9,369 nucleotides of DNA from Oligoflexia bacterium (GCA_025352185.1 JANXTV010000437.1:1-9369); one strand, 5' to 3'; shown: positions 1 to 6,460, counted from the stretch's first letter. Notes: generated by a model not told the origin, from the letters alone. Made by a program: numbers and translations.

Positions 1-823
1 TTAGGGCGGCGTTCAGCTTCGGCAGCATGAGGAGGTTACTCTGTAGCAGCGCTGGCGATGCCGGGTTCGTTGAACCCGGTGCGCTCCCCTGAAATCCGAA
101 AACGACGCTGACGGTAGGAATGAGTTTCACCCACTGGTTACCGCCGCTGTAAGGATTCATCGTATTACATCCCCAGAGGAGGATCTGTTTCAGATCCGAG
201 AGTAAAGTTTCATTACCCTTAAAAGCGGCATTCACCGCGGACTGAACTTCGTTGAAGTAGAGGTTTCCAAGTGTACCGTAAACTTTCGCTCCATTACTGT
301 GTCCGGAAAGGACGAGCGTCGTCGGACGAATGCCTTTCGCGGCCAGGTCCTTCAGGAGAATTGAGTATTCGTTAATCGGGGAGCTTTTTCGGTAAGTCGT
401 AATCACTGAATTCCAGAACGGCTGGTAGATGGAGTCGGCGGCATCTAACGCCTTTTGTACGACAGCTATTCGGGCGGTAATGAGTGCGCACGGCGTGCCG
501 GGAGCGGCGTCACGTTGGCATTCTTTTTTATCGAAAACGGTATCGAGGCGATTGTATTCTTCCGCCAGGCGAGTCCGCTCGTAAAAAGCTTTAGTCGCGT
601 TTTCTTCGCCGGGCTGGACTTTCGGAATCGAGTAGAACGATTCTCCCCGGAGGCAGGCGCCTTCGGCGGCGGCGCGCTCGATAAACGCTTCGTTCATACC
701 GGCGAAAATGACGGCCCGTTTCGGATCGACCGGGCGATTACAGGTCGCGTGGGCCGAAGCTATCGACGCGATAACCGCGAGCGAAGACAGGGAGAGGACC
801 GTAACCAGCCATGAATTTTTCAT
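1..823 (-). CDS. Exported protein with clan CD (caspase-like) His/Cys pair, C-terminus off the window
   Basis: Reading leftward from ATG at 821-823, the frame stays open for 274 codons to the window edge, so the C-terminus is missing. Residues 1-24 form a type I signal peptide: a Lys-Asn start, a hydrophobic core, and ASA at 22-24 as the likely cleavage site. The Cys at 28 is preceded by HAT, so it is not a lipobox. The mature part has Cys at 28, 57, 102 and 112, which could form disulfides. Two motifs stand out: a hydrophobic strand ending in TLVLSGHSNG (His175), and a second strand ending in ILLWGCN (Cys219). A beta strand followed by SGH, then a beta strand followed by GC, is the layout of the catalytic dyad in caspase, gingipain and CHAT-type peptidases. 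The assignment rests on these motifs alone and activity is inferred; no family name is recognised. It is divergent from the carboxylase operon. The signal peptide fixes the start, although no Shine-Dalgarno precedes it. Confidence 0.8.
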   Translation of the reverse strand, partial: MKNSWLVTVLSLSSLAVIASIASAHATCNRPVDPKRAVIFAGMNEAFIERAAAEGACLRGESFYSIPKVQPGEENATKAFYERTRLAEEYNRLDTVFDKKECQRDAAPGTPCALITARIAVVQKALDAADSIYQPFWNSVITTYRKSSPINEYSILLKDLAAKGIRPTTLVLSGHSNGAKVYGTLGNLYFNEVQSAVNAAFKGNETLLSDLKQILLWGCNTMNPYSGGNQWVKLIPTVSVVFGFQGSAPGSTNPASPALLQSNLLMLPKLNAAL

Positions 824-830
824 GACGCGA

Positions 831-859
831 GTTATATAATGAAGGGGTGGGGTCGGCAA
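831..859 (-). promoter_or_regulatory. Candidate sigma70-type promoter for the exported protein
   Basis: On the minus strand, TTGCCG (plus-strand 854-859) is followed after exactly 17 bases by TATAAC (831-836); these match the consensus at 4/6 and 5/6. Only seven bases separate the -10 box from the ATG at 823, so transcription would begin at or next to the start codon. This agrees with the absence of a Shine-Dalgarno sequence and implies a leaderless or nearly leaderless mRNA. It is a motif match only. Confidence 0.45.
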
Positions 860-867
860 CGGAAAAG

Positions 868-884
868 TGTACTAAATTGGTACA
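868..884. promoter_or_regulatory. 17-base near-palindrome, candidate operator between divergent genes
   Basis: The sequence is TGTAC, seven bases, then GTACA. Inside the 7-base centre (TAAATTG) the AA/TT pairs also match, so 14 of the 16 non-central bases are symmetric. Size and symmetry suit a dimeric repressor of, for example, the TetR or GntR type, families that often control acyl-CoA catabolism. It lies just upstream of the minus-strand -35 box and overlaps the candidate plus-strand -35, so one regulator could act on both genes. No regulator gene is present in the window. Confidence 0.4.
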
Positions 885-903
885 GTATTATCGAATTTAT
901 AAC
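877..903 (+). promoter_or_regulatory. Weak candidate promoter of the pccB-accC-carrier-mutase operon
   Basis: TTGGTA (877-882) and TATAAC (898-903) are 15 bases apart, shorter than the usual 16-18, so this is a weak call. TATTAT at 886-891 is another possible -10 box, but no good -35 goes with it. Starting near 910 the transcript would have a leader of about 130 bases. The leader includes a perfect 5-base GC stem (CGCGC at 934-938, GCGCG at 946-950) with no T-run. No riboswitch was recognised. Confidence 0.25.
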
Positions 904-1042
904 CCACTGAAATGATGGTGGTTATCCCAGTGTCGCGCGGACGGGGCGCGTGGTCCTCTCGGGCACCCCGATTTCTCAGGAAACGACCTAGGTACTGAAA
1001 ATCGTGTGGGAAACTCTCCTCGATGTGGCTATTTTCCGCCCT

Positions 1043-2602
1043 ATGCCACTCGACACCCAGTTAAAGGAACTCTCCGACCGGAAACGTCTCGCGGAACTCG
1101 GCGGGGGGAAGGAACGCCTCGAAAAGCAGCACGCCGCGGGTAAACTCACCGCGCGAGAACGCATCGAGCTCCTGATGGATCCGGGCTCGTTCGTCGAACT
1201 CGACGCCTTCGTTACCCACCGCTGTACTGATTTCGAAATGCAGAACCAAAAATTTCTCGGCGACGGCGTGGTCACGGGTTACGGAACCGTGAACGGTCGC
1301 ACGATCTTCGTATTCTCCCAGGACTTTACCGTCTTCGGGGGATCTCTCTCGGGGGCGCACGCCTCTAAAATTTGTAAAGTGATGGACCTCGCGGTTAAGG
1401 CCGGGGCGCCGATTGTCGGTTTAAATGATTCGGGTGGGGCGCGGATTCAGGAAGGCGTCGAATCCTTAGGAGGTTACGCCGAAATCTTCTGGCGGAATAC
1501 CCAGGCGAGCGGAGTCATCCCGCAAATCTCCGTCATCCTCGGCCCCTGTGCGGGCGGCGCGGTTTATAGCCCGGCGATCACCGACTTCATTTTCATGGTC
1601 GAAAGTTCATCTTACCTCTTCGTCACCGGGCCGGACGTCATTAAAACCGTCACTCACGAAGACGTGACGAAAGAAGCGCTCGGCGGTTCCGAGACTCATT
1701 CGGAAAAAAGCGGCGTGACCCATTTCGTCCGCGCTTCGGAGCCCGAGTGTTTAAAGTCGGTGCGCGAACTCCTATCGTTCCTACCCGCGAATAATCTCGA
1801 TTCTCCTCCGCGTAGTGAAATTAAAGATCCACTCGACCGGGCTTGCTCGGAAGTCGTGAAAATCCTTCCCGATAGCCCGAATAAACCGTACGACATGCTC
1901 GGAATTCTCCGGGACGTGTTTGATGACGGGCAGTTTTTCGAAGTCCACGCCGGCTACGCGAAAAATATCGTCGTTGGATTCGCTCGCCTCGGTGGTAAAA
2001 CGGTGGGCGTCGTCGGAAATCAACCGAACCACCTCGCGGGGTGCCTGGATATCGACGCGAGCCTGAAGGGCGCGCGCTTCGTGCGTTTCTGCGACTCGTT
2101 TAATATCCCGCTCATCACGTTCGTCGATGTCCCGGGATTTCTTCCGGGTACCCAGCAAGAATACGGCGGCATCATCAAGCACGGGGCGAAGCTCCTCTAC
2201 GCGTTCGCCGAAGCGACGGTGCCGAAACTCACGGTAATCACGCGCAAAGCTTACGGCGGCGCCTACGACGTCATGGCGTCGAAACACATCCGAGCCGATT
2301 TCAACTTCGCATATCCCACGGCGGAGATTGCCGTTATGGGCCCGGAAGGGGCGATTAATATCCTTTACCGCAAAGAGATTGCCGCCGCGGAGAAGAGCGG
2401 GAAGCTCGCCGAGGAGAGGACTCGCCTGGCCGACCTTTACCGGAAAACTTTTGCGAATCCCTATAAGGCCGCCGAACTCGGATACATCGACGAAGTCATC
2501 GTTCCGGAAGATACGCGTCGTCGACTCATCACGAGCCTGCGGACCCTCGAAGGTAAACGCGAGCGGGGCCCTTCACGTAAACACGGGAATATCCCACTAT
2601 GA
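1043..2602 (+). CDS. pccB: Propionyl-CoA/acyl-CoA carboxylase beta (carboxyltransferase) subunit
   Basis: This 519-residue protein is the carboxyltransferase that moves CO2 from carboxybiotin to an acyl-CoA, most likely propionyl-CoA, giving methylmalonyl-CoA. It is full length and collinear with PccB/AccD5-type proteins from the LGGG...KQHAAGKLTARERI start to the terminal KHGNIPL. Visible landmarks are SQDFTVFGGSLSGAH, NDSGGARIQEG, the first oxyanion region GPCAGGAVYSP, and DVPGFLPGTQQEYGGIIKHGAK in the second crotonase-like half. Asp409 in GGAYDVM corresponds, from memory of the Streptomyces PccB work, to the Asp that favours propionyl-CoA over acetyl-CoA. The ATG at 1043 gives the family's usual N-terminus. 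The frame is also open from a GTG at 1004, which would add 13 residues (WETLLDVAIFRP after the start). Neither site has a convincing ribosome binding site, so the start is the least certain part. The stop overlaps the next ATG (ATGA). First gene of the operon. Confidence 0.95.
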   Translation: MPLDTQLKELSDRKRLAELGGGKERLEKQHAAGKLTARERIELLMDPGSFVELDAFVTHRCTDFEMQNQKFLGDGVVTGYGTVNGRTIFVFSQDFTVFGGSLSGAHASKICKVMDLAVKAGAPIVGLNDSGGARIQEGVESLGGYAEIFWRNTQASGVIPQISVILGPCAGGAVYSPAITDFIFMVESSSYLFVTGPDVIKTVTHEDVTKEALGGSETHSEKSGVTHFVRASEPECLKSVRELLSFLPANNLDSPPRSEIKDPLDRACSEVVKILPDSPNKPYDMLGILRDVFDDGQFFEVHAGYAKNIVVGFARLGGKTVGVVGNQPNHLAGCLDIDASLKGARFVRFCDSFNIPLITFVDVPGFLPGTQQEYGGIIKHGAKLLYAFAEATVPKLTVITRKAYGGAYDVMASKHIRADFNFAYPTAEIAVMGPEGAINILYRKEIAAAEKSGKLAEERTRLADLYRKTFANPYKAAELGYIDEVIVPEDTRRRLITSLRTLEGKRERGPSRKHGNIPL

Positions 2603-4173
2603 GTGAGCAGAACCGCGGAACTTTACTCATCGCGAATCGCGGCGAAATCGCCATTCGGATTGCCCGCACGGCGAAGTCACTGGGCTTTAAAACGGTCGCG
2701 GTTTATTCGGAAGCGGACCGGTTCTCCGAACACGTCCGGGCGTGCGACGAGGCTTACTTTATCGGTGAGAGCGCTCCGAAAGAATCCTACTTAAACGTTG
2801 AGAAAGTAATCGGGGCGGCAAAGTCTTCCGGCGCGAAATTTATTCACCCGGGTTACGGATTCCTTTCCGAGCGTCCGCACTTCGCGGAAGCGTGCGCGAA
2901 GGCCGGAATCACTTTCGTCGGACCCTCCGCCGAAAGTATGCGCCGCATGGGCGATAAGATTACCGCACGGAAGACGATTGATGATCTAAAACTCCCCCGC
3001 GTACCCGGTTCGGCCGGCGCGGTAAAGGACGGGACCGAGGCCGCGAAGTTTGCGAAAGAAATCGGATATCCGGTCCTCCTGAAAGCCGCCGCGGGTGGCG
3101 GTGGGAAGGGAATGCGCCGGGTAGATTCCGAGAAGGAGATTATCTCGTCCTTCGATGCGGCTTCCCGCGAATCTCTGAGCGCGTTCGGAGACGGAGCGAT
3201 GTACGTCGAGAAACTCATCCTCGAGCCCCACCACGTTGAAATTCAAGTTTTCGGTGACGGCGTCGGCGGCGCGATTCACCTCGGTGAACGGGAGTGTTCC
3301 ATCCAGCGACGTCACCAGAAAGTCTGGGAAGAGACTCCCGCGCCCATTTTAAACCAGCATCCAAAAACTCGAGAGGCGATGTTCGAGGCCGCGATTAAAA
3401 TCACCTCCCACGTGAAGTACGCCGGTGCGGGTACGCTCGAATTTATCGTCGACGGGAAGGGAAATTTTTATTTCCTCGAGATGAATACTCGCCTCCAAGT
3501 CGAGCACCCCGTAACCGAATGGATTACCGGATGTGATTTAGTGGCGATGCAACTCCTCCTCGCGACGGGTGAACTCACGGCCGGTGGACGGAAACTCGAG
3601 ACTCCCGCTCGGAATGGCGCTTCGATCGAAGTGCGACTCTACGCGGAGGATCCGAGAAACTTTCTTCCCGCTCCCGGCCCGATCGGTAGAATTCATTTTC
3701 CGAGCGGACCCTACGTGCGGGTGGATACGGCGATCACCGAAGCGGGCGAAGTTTCGATGCACTACGATCCGATGATTGCGAAAATATCCGTATGGGCGCG
3801 GACTCGCGAAGAAGCGATCGGACGGATTCGAGTCGCGATGGATGAAACGCGCGTGGAACCTCCGAAAAAGCGAGATGGTTCTAAACGAGGCTCGCTAAAG
3901 ACGAATCTCGAATTCCTGCAGAAACTTTCTCGGAACGACCAAGTAATCCGGGGTGCCACGACGACGGATCTCATCGCGTCGAATCCGGTTTTAACCGAAG
4001 AACCGACTCCGGAAGCAGTCGCGGCGGGAGTGACGCCTGAGGAAGCGATCGCGCTTTCGCTCCACCAGCTGCTGCTTGAGCAAAGTCTCGTAGGAAACTC
4101 CGGAGTGGCCGGGGGGGCGCCGGAATTTAGTCCGTGGCAGCTCGCGAGTCGACGCGAAGGAGTGCGGTCATGA
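2599..4173 (+). CDS. accC: Biotin carboxylase subunit of the acyl-CoA carboxylase
   Basis: This ATP-dependent enzyme carboxylates biotin on the carrier protein encoded next door (AccC or N-terminal half of PccA). The 524 residues show the biotin carboxylase N-domain (LLIANRGEIAIRI at 9-21, HPGYGFLSE at 83-91), the ATP-grasp glycine loop AAAGGGGKGMRR (163-174), RECSIQRRHQKVWEE (231-245, with His239 and Lys241), the metal and active-site segment EMNTRLQVEHPVTE (294-307), and RLYAEDP with Arg346. Catalytic residues appear intact. It is longer than the stand-alone AccC of E. coli (about 450). The tail (about 470-524), with its helix and SPWQ near 511-514, resembles the segment that in fused PCC/MCC alpha chains leads into the BT domain. 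A basic stretch, PPKKRDGSKRG (421-431), seems inserted before KTNLEFL, where relatives have only a short turn. The gene overlaps both neighbours by ATGA, implying coupled translation. Acyl-CoA specificity comes from the beta subunit. Confidence 0.95.
   Translation: MSEQNRGTLLIANRGEIAIRIARTAKSLGFKTVAVYSEADRFSEHVRACDEAYFIGESAPKESYLNVEKVIGAAKSSGAKFIHPGYGFLSERPHFAEACAKAGITFVGPSAESMRRMGDKITARKTIDDLKLPRVPGSAGAVKDGTEAAKFAKEIGYPVLLKAAAGGGGKGMRRVDSEKEIISSFDAASRESLSAFGDGAMYVEKLILEPHHVEIQVFGDGVGGAIHLGERECSIQRRHQKVWEETPAPILNQHPKTREAMFEAAIKITSHVKYAGAGTLEFIVDGKGNFYFLEMNTRLQVEHPVTEWITGCDLVAMQLLLATGELTAGGRKLETPARNGASIEVRLYAEDPRNFLPAPGPIGRIHFPSGPYVRVDTAITEAGEVSMHYDPMIAKISVWARTREEAIGRIRVAMDETRVEPPKKRDGSKRGSLKTNLEFLQKLSRNDQVIRGATTTDLIASNPVLTEEPTPEAVAAGVTPEEAIALSLHQLLLEQSLVGNSGVAGGAPEFSPWQLASRREGVRS
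4156..4162 (+). promoter_or_regulatory. Strong internal ribosome binding site for the biotin carrier gene
   Basis: GAAGGAG lies inside the end of accC with seven bases between it and the ATG at 4170. It is the clearest Shine-Dalgarno in the operon. It selects ATG 4170 over the in-frame GTG at 4134 and argues that the carrier is translated as its own polypeptide. Confidence 0.75.
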
Positions 4174-4694
4174 GTTCGCTACGGGGATCGGTTGGAAACC
4201 GCAAAGTAATTTGGAAGAAGGCCCCGGTCGGGGCGGTGGGATCGGGCGAAGTCGAAGTCGACGGGAAGACCTACTCGATTTCGTGGAAACGTGACGACGA
4301 CGGTGTCTGGGTTCAATATCCGCACGGTTGCTTCGGATACGATATTTCGGGCGAATCGGAAGAGGGCGGGATGATTTTCCGCGTTTCCGATCGGGGCGCT
4401 CACCGGGTGACTTACGGGCTGCGCTTTAAGGGCGAGGGTGAAACGGCGGCTTCGGCCGGCGCGAGCGGGAAAAAGAAGGCGCTCCGCGTGCGCGCCCAGA
4501 TGCCGGGTAAAATCGTACGCGTGCTCGTAAAAGCGGGCGACGTGGTGATTAAAGATCAGCCGCTCCTCGTGATGGAAGCGATGAAAATGGAAAATGAAAT
4601 CCGTGCGGCCGGCCCCGGAACGATCGAAACTTTAAAAGTCGTCGAGGGCCAAGCCGTCGAAAGCGGCGCCGACCTGCTCGTCATCGGGGGATGA
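4170..4694 (+). CDS. Biotin carboxyl carrier protein with partial BT-like N-terminal region
   Basis: This 174-residue protein carries the biotin that shuttles CO2 between the biotin carboxylase and the carboxyltransferase. The C-terminal biotinyl domain (about 105-174) has RAQMPGKIVRVLV, then VMEAMKMENEI with the biotin-accepting Lys139, and ends in GADLLVIGG. An Ala/Ser/Gly/Lys linker (about 90-104) precedes it. Residues 1-88 are rich in predicted short beta strands (KVIWKK, GEVEVDGKTYSISW, GVWVQY, GMIFRVSD, HRVTYGLRF). They plausibly form the BT barrel that joins alpha and beta subunits in propionyl- and methylcrotonyl-CoA carboxylases; this is inferred from position and composition. In many bacteria this region is the C-terminus of the accC-type protein. 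Start ATG 4170 overlaps the accC stop and has a good ribosome binding site. The mutase gene begins four bases after its stop. Confidence 0.9.
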   Translation: MSSLRGSVGNRKVIWKKAPVGAVGSGEVEVDGKTYSISWKRDDDGVWVQYPHGCFGYDISGESEEGGMIFRVSDRGAHRVTYGLRFKGEGETAASAGASGKKKALRVRAQMPGKIVRVLVKAGDVVIKDQPLLVMEAMKMENEIRAAGPGTIETLKVVEGQAVESGADLLVIGG

Positions 4695-4698
4695 AATC

Positions 4699-6306
4699 GT
4701 GAGTAAACCCACCGGACCGAAAAAAGACCTGCCGAAGATCTTCGCGACCCGGTCGGGAATCACCGTGAAGGAAGCTTACCAATCGGCGGATTTACCGCCG
4801 GAACTTTCGCACCTTCCGGGCGAGTACCCGTTCACCCGCGGGGTTCAAAAAGATATGTACCGGGGGCGCCTCTGGACGATGCGGCAGTATGCCGGGTTCG
4901 GGAGTGCGGAAGAATCGAATCGGCGTTATCACTACCTCCTCTCCCAAGGAGTGATGGGGCTCTCCGTGGCGTTCGATCTGCCGACGCAGCTCGGGTTCGA
5001 TCCCGATCACGTTCGTTCGAAGGGTGAAGTCGGAAAGGTCGGCGTTTCGGTGGCGACCCTCGAAGACATGCGGATGCTTTTCAAGGGGATTGATCTCGCG
5101 AAAGTTTCGACCTCCATGACGATTAATGCGACCGCCTCGACGTTACTCGCATTCTACGCGTGCGTGGCCGAGGAAAATGGAGCGCAAGTCTCAGACCTTC
5201 GCGGAACCGTCCAAAACGACGTACTGAAAGAGTACGTCGCCCGCGGGAACTATATTTACCCGGCCGAAGGCGCCCTTCGACTCACGACCGACATGTTCGA
5301 ATGGTGTTCGAAGGAAATGCCGAAGTGGAATCCGATTTCGATATCGGGTTACCACATTCGGGAAGCCGGCTCGAACGCGGTCCAGGAACTCGCATTCACC
5401 TTTGCGAACGCCATCGCTTACGTCGATTCGGCGGTAAAGCGAGGCTTAGCCGTCGACCAATTCGCCGGGCAGCTTTCGTTCTTTTTTAACGTCCATTCGG
5501 ATTTTTTTGAGGAGATCGCGAAATTTCGTGCGGCCCGGAAAATCTGGGCGAAGCTCATGCGCGACCGATTTGGCGCGAAAGATCCCCGTTCGTGGATGCT
5601 TCGATTCCATTCGCAGACCGCGGGTTCTACTTTAACTGCGCAGCAGCCGATGAATAATGTCGTGCGCGTTGCTCTCCAAGCGCTCTCCTCGGTCCTGGGC
5701 GGGACGCAGTCTCTCCACACGAATTCGCTCGATGAGGCGCTCGCACTTCCTACGGAAGATTCGGCACGCCTCGCGCTGCGTACCCAGCAGGTGATTGCTT
5801 ACGAAACGAACGTCGCCCAGACGGTCGATCCGCTAGCCGGAAGTTACTTCATTGAGAATCTAACGAACGAACTCGAGGCGCGGTGCTGGAAGTACCTCGA
5901 AGAGATTGATCGGCTCGGCGGCACGGTAAAATGCATCGAAAACGGATGGGTGCAGGGGGAAATTCTAAACTCCGCATACTCCGACCAGAAGGGCATCGAC
6001 GAAGGACGAATTAAAGTCGTCGGCGTGAACTGCTTTCAGGAAACTGCGAAGGGACCGGCGATTGAGTTGATGAAGATTCCGCCGGAGCTCGAAATCGGTG
6101 GACGCGAGCGCGTGAAAGCATGGCGGGCTAAGCGGAACCAGGTCGAGACGGACCACGCGTTGCGCGCACTTTCGGACGGAGCGAAGGGGACCGCGAATCT
6201 GATGGGACTCGTACGCGATGCCGCGCGCGCGGGAGCGACGCTCGGGGAAATTTCGGACACATTCCGGAAAGTCTTCGGCCAATACCAGGAATACTCGGGG
6301 TTCTAG
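4699..6306 (+). CDS. mcmA: Methylmalonyl-CoA mutase, catalytic large subunit without B12-binding domain
   Basis: This enzyme isomerises (R)-methylmalonyl-CoA to succinyl-CoA by adenosylcobalamin radical chemistry and uses the carboxylase product after epimerisation. The 535 residues cover the substrate-binding TIM barrel and linker, ending at KVFGQYQEYSGF. Landmarks are YPFTRGVQKDMYRGRLWTMR, QYAGFGSAEESN, GLSVAFDLPTQLGFD, ISISGYHIREAG and LGGTQSLHTNS. Counting from the Propionibacterium enzyme (offset 25), Tyr89, Arg207, Tyr243 and His244 fall on Tyr64, Arg182, Tyr218 and His219, all conserved. Isobutyryl-CoA mutase instead has Phe and Gln at the first two positions, so methylmalonyl-CoA is the likely substrate. 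The C-terminal DxHxxG cobalamin domain of full-length mutases (over 700 residues) is absent, as in split archaeal and bacterial enzymes, and no small-subunit gene is in the window. The start is GTG at 4699; the ATG at 4691 runs into a stop after three codons. A G-run just upstream may serve as a weak ribosome binding site. Confidence 0.94.
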   Translation: MSKPTGPKKDLPKIFATRSGITVKEAYQSADLPPELSHLPGEYPFTRGVQKDMYRGRLWTMRQYAGFGSAEESNRRYHYLLSQGVMGLSVAFDLPTQLGFDPDHVRSKGEVGKVGVSVATLEDMRMLFKGIDLAKVSTSMTINATASTLLAFYACVAEENGAQVSDLRGTVQNDVLKEYVARGNYIYPAEGALRLTTDMFEWCSKEMPKWNPISISGYHIREAGSNAVQELAFTFANAIAYVDSAVKRGLAVDQFAGQLSFFFNVHSDFFEEIAKFRAARKIWAKLMRDRFGAKDPRSWMLRFHSQTAGSTLTAQQPMNNVVRVALQALSSVLGGTQSLHTNSLDEALALPTEDSARLALRTQQVIAYETNVAQTVDPLAGSYFIENLTNELEARCWKYLEEIDRLGGTVKCIENGWVQGEILNSAYSDQKGIDEGRIKVVGVNCFQETAKGPAIELMKIPPELEIGGRERVKAWRAKRNQVETDHALRALSDGAKGTANLMGLVRDAARAGATLGEISDTFRKVFGQYQEYSGF

Positions 6307-6322
6307 ACAAGTGAGTAGGTAA

Positions 6323-6460
6323 AGCTTAGCGGATGGGCGGGCTTCGCCCGACCGTAGCTTAGCTTTGCCGTAACTGTGGCGAATGGACGGGCTTTGCCCG
6401 GCCGCAATGAATGGATAGCCGTAACTGCGGCGGATGGTCGGGCGCTGCCGGGACTAAGCT
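6323..6460. repeat. Three-unit degenerate hairpin repeat between convergent genes
   Basis: Three copies of the core GCG(A/G)ATGG-N-CGGGC, then three bases and GCCCG or a variant, begin at 6329, 6379 and 6430, a spacing of 50-51 bases. Units 2 and 3 also share GCCGTAACTG at 6367 and 6418. Each core folds: CGGGC-TTC-GCCCG in unit 1 and CGGGC-TTT-GCCCG in unit 2, each with a flanking GG/CC pair across a mismatch; unit 3 (CGGGC-GCT-GCCGG) is decayed. The block is bounded by inverted AGCTTAG (6323) and CTAAGCT (6454). It resembles REP/BIME-type extragenic repeats. It fills the mutase-nagZ gap and contains no convincing gene. Confidence 0.7.
6335..6353. terminator. Candidate terminator-like hairpin after the mutase gene
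   Basis: The first hairpin of the repeat block (GG, one mismatch, CGGGC, loop TTC, GCCCG, mismatch, CC) begins 28 bases after the mutase stop. It could end or stabilise the operon transcript, and with the second hairpin (6385-6403) could separate the convergent nagZ transcript. There is no T-run on either strand, so it is not a standard intrinsic terminator. Confidence 0.3.

Noticed and set aside
455..814. Plus-strand open frame of 119 codons near the left edge
   Set aside because: It is antisense to the exported-protein gene, whose signal peptide and catalytic-type motifs make the minus strand the coding one.
899..932. Overlapping inverted repeats (ATAACC/GGTTAT and CACTG/CAGTG) downstream of the candidate -10 box
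   Set aside because: The stems are short, compete with each other, one has a bulge, and the first would fall partly upstream of the predicted transcription start; chance is a sufficient explanation.
885..1042. Possible cobalamin riboswitch in the leader of the mutase operon
   Set aside because: CCCACTG at 903-909 loosely recalls a B12-riboswitch element, but the other conserved segments are absent and the leader is too short.
1781..2287. Minus-strand open frame of 168 codons inside pccB
   Set aside because: It lies wholly opposite a strongly conserved gene, its product has no recognisable motif, and such antisense frames are a by-product of the codon bias here.
4134..4169. In-frame GTG at 4134 as start of the biotin carrier gene
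   Set aside because: The ATG at 4170 has GAAGGAG seven bases upstream and the same ATGA overlap as the pccB-accC junction; the extra 12 residues would only re-read the accC end in another frame.
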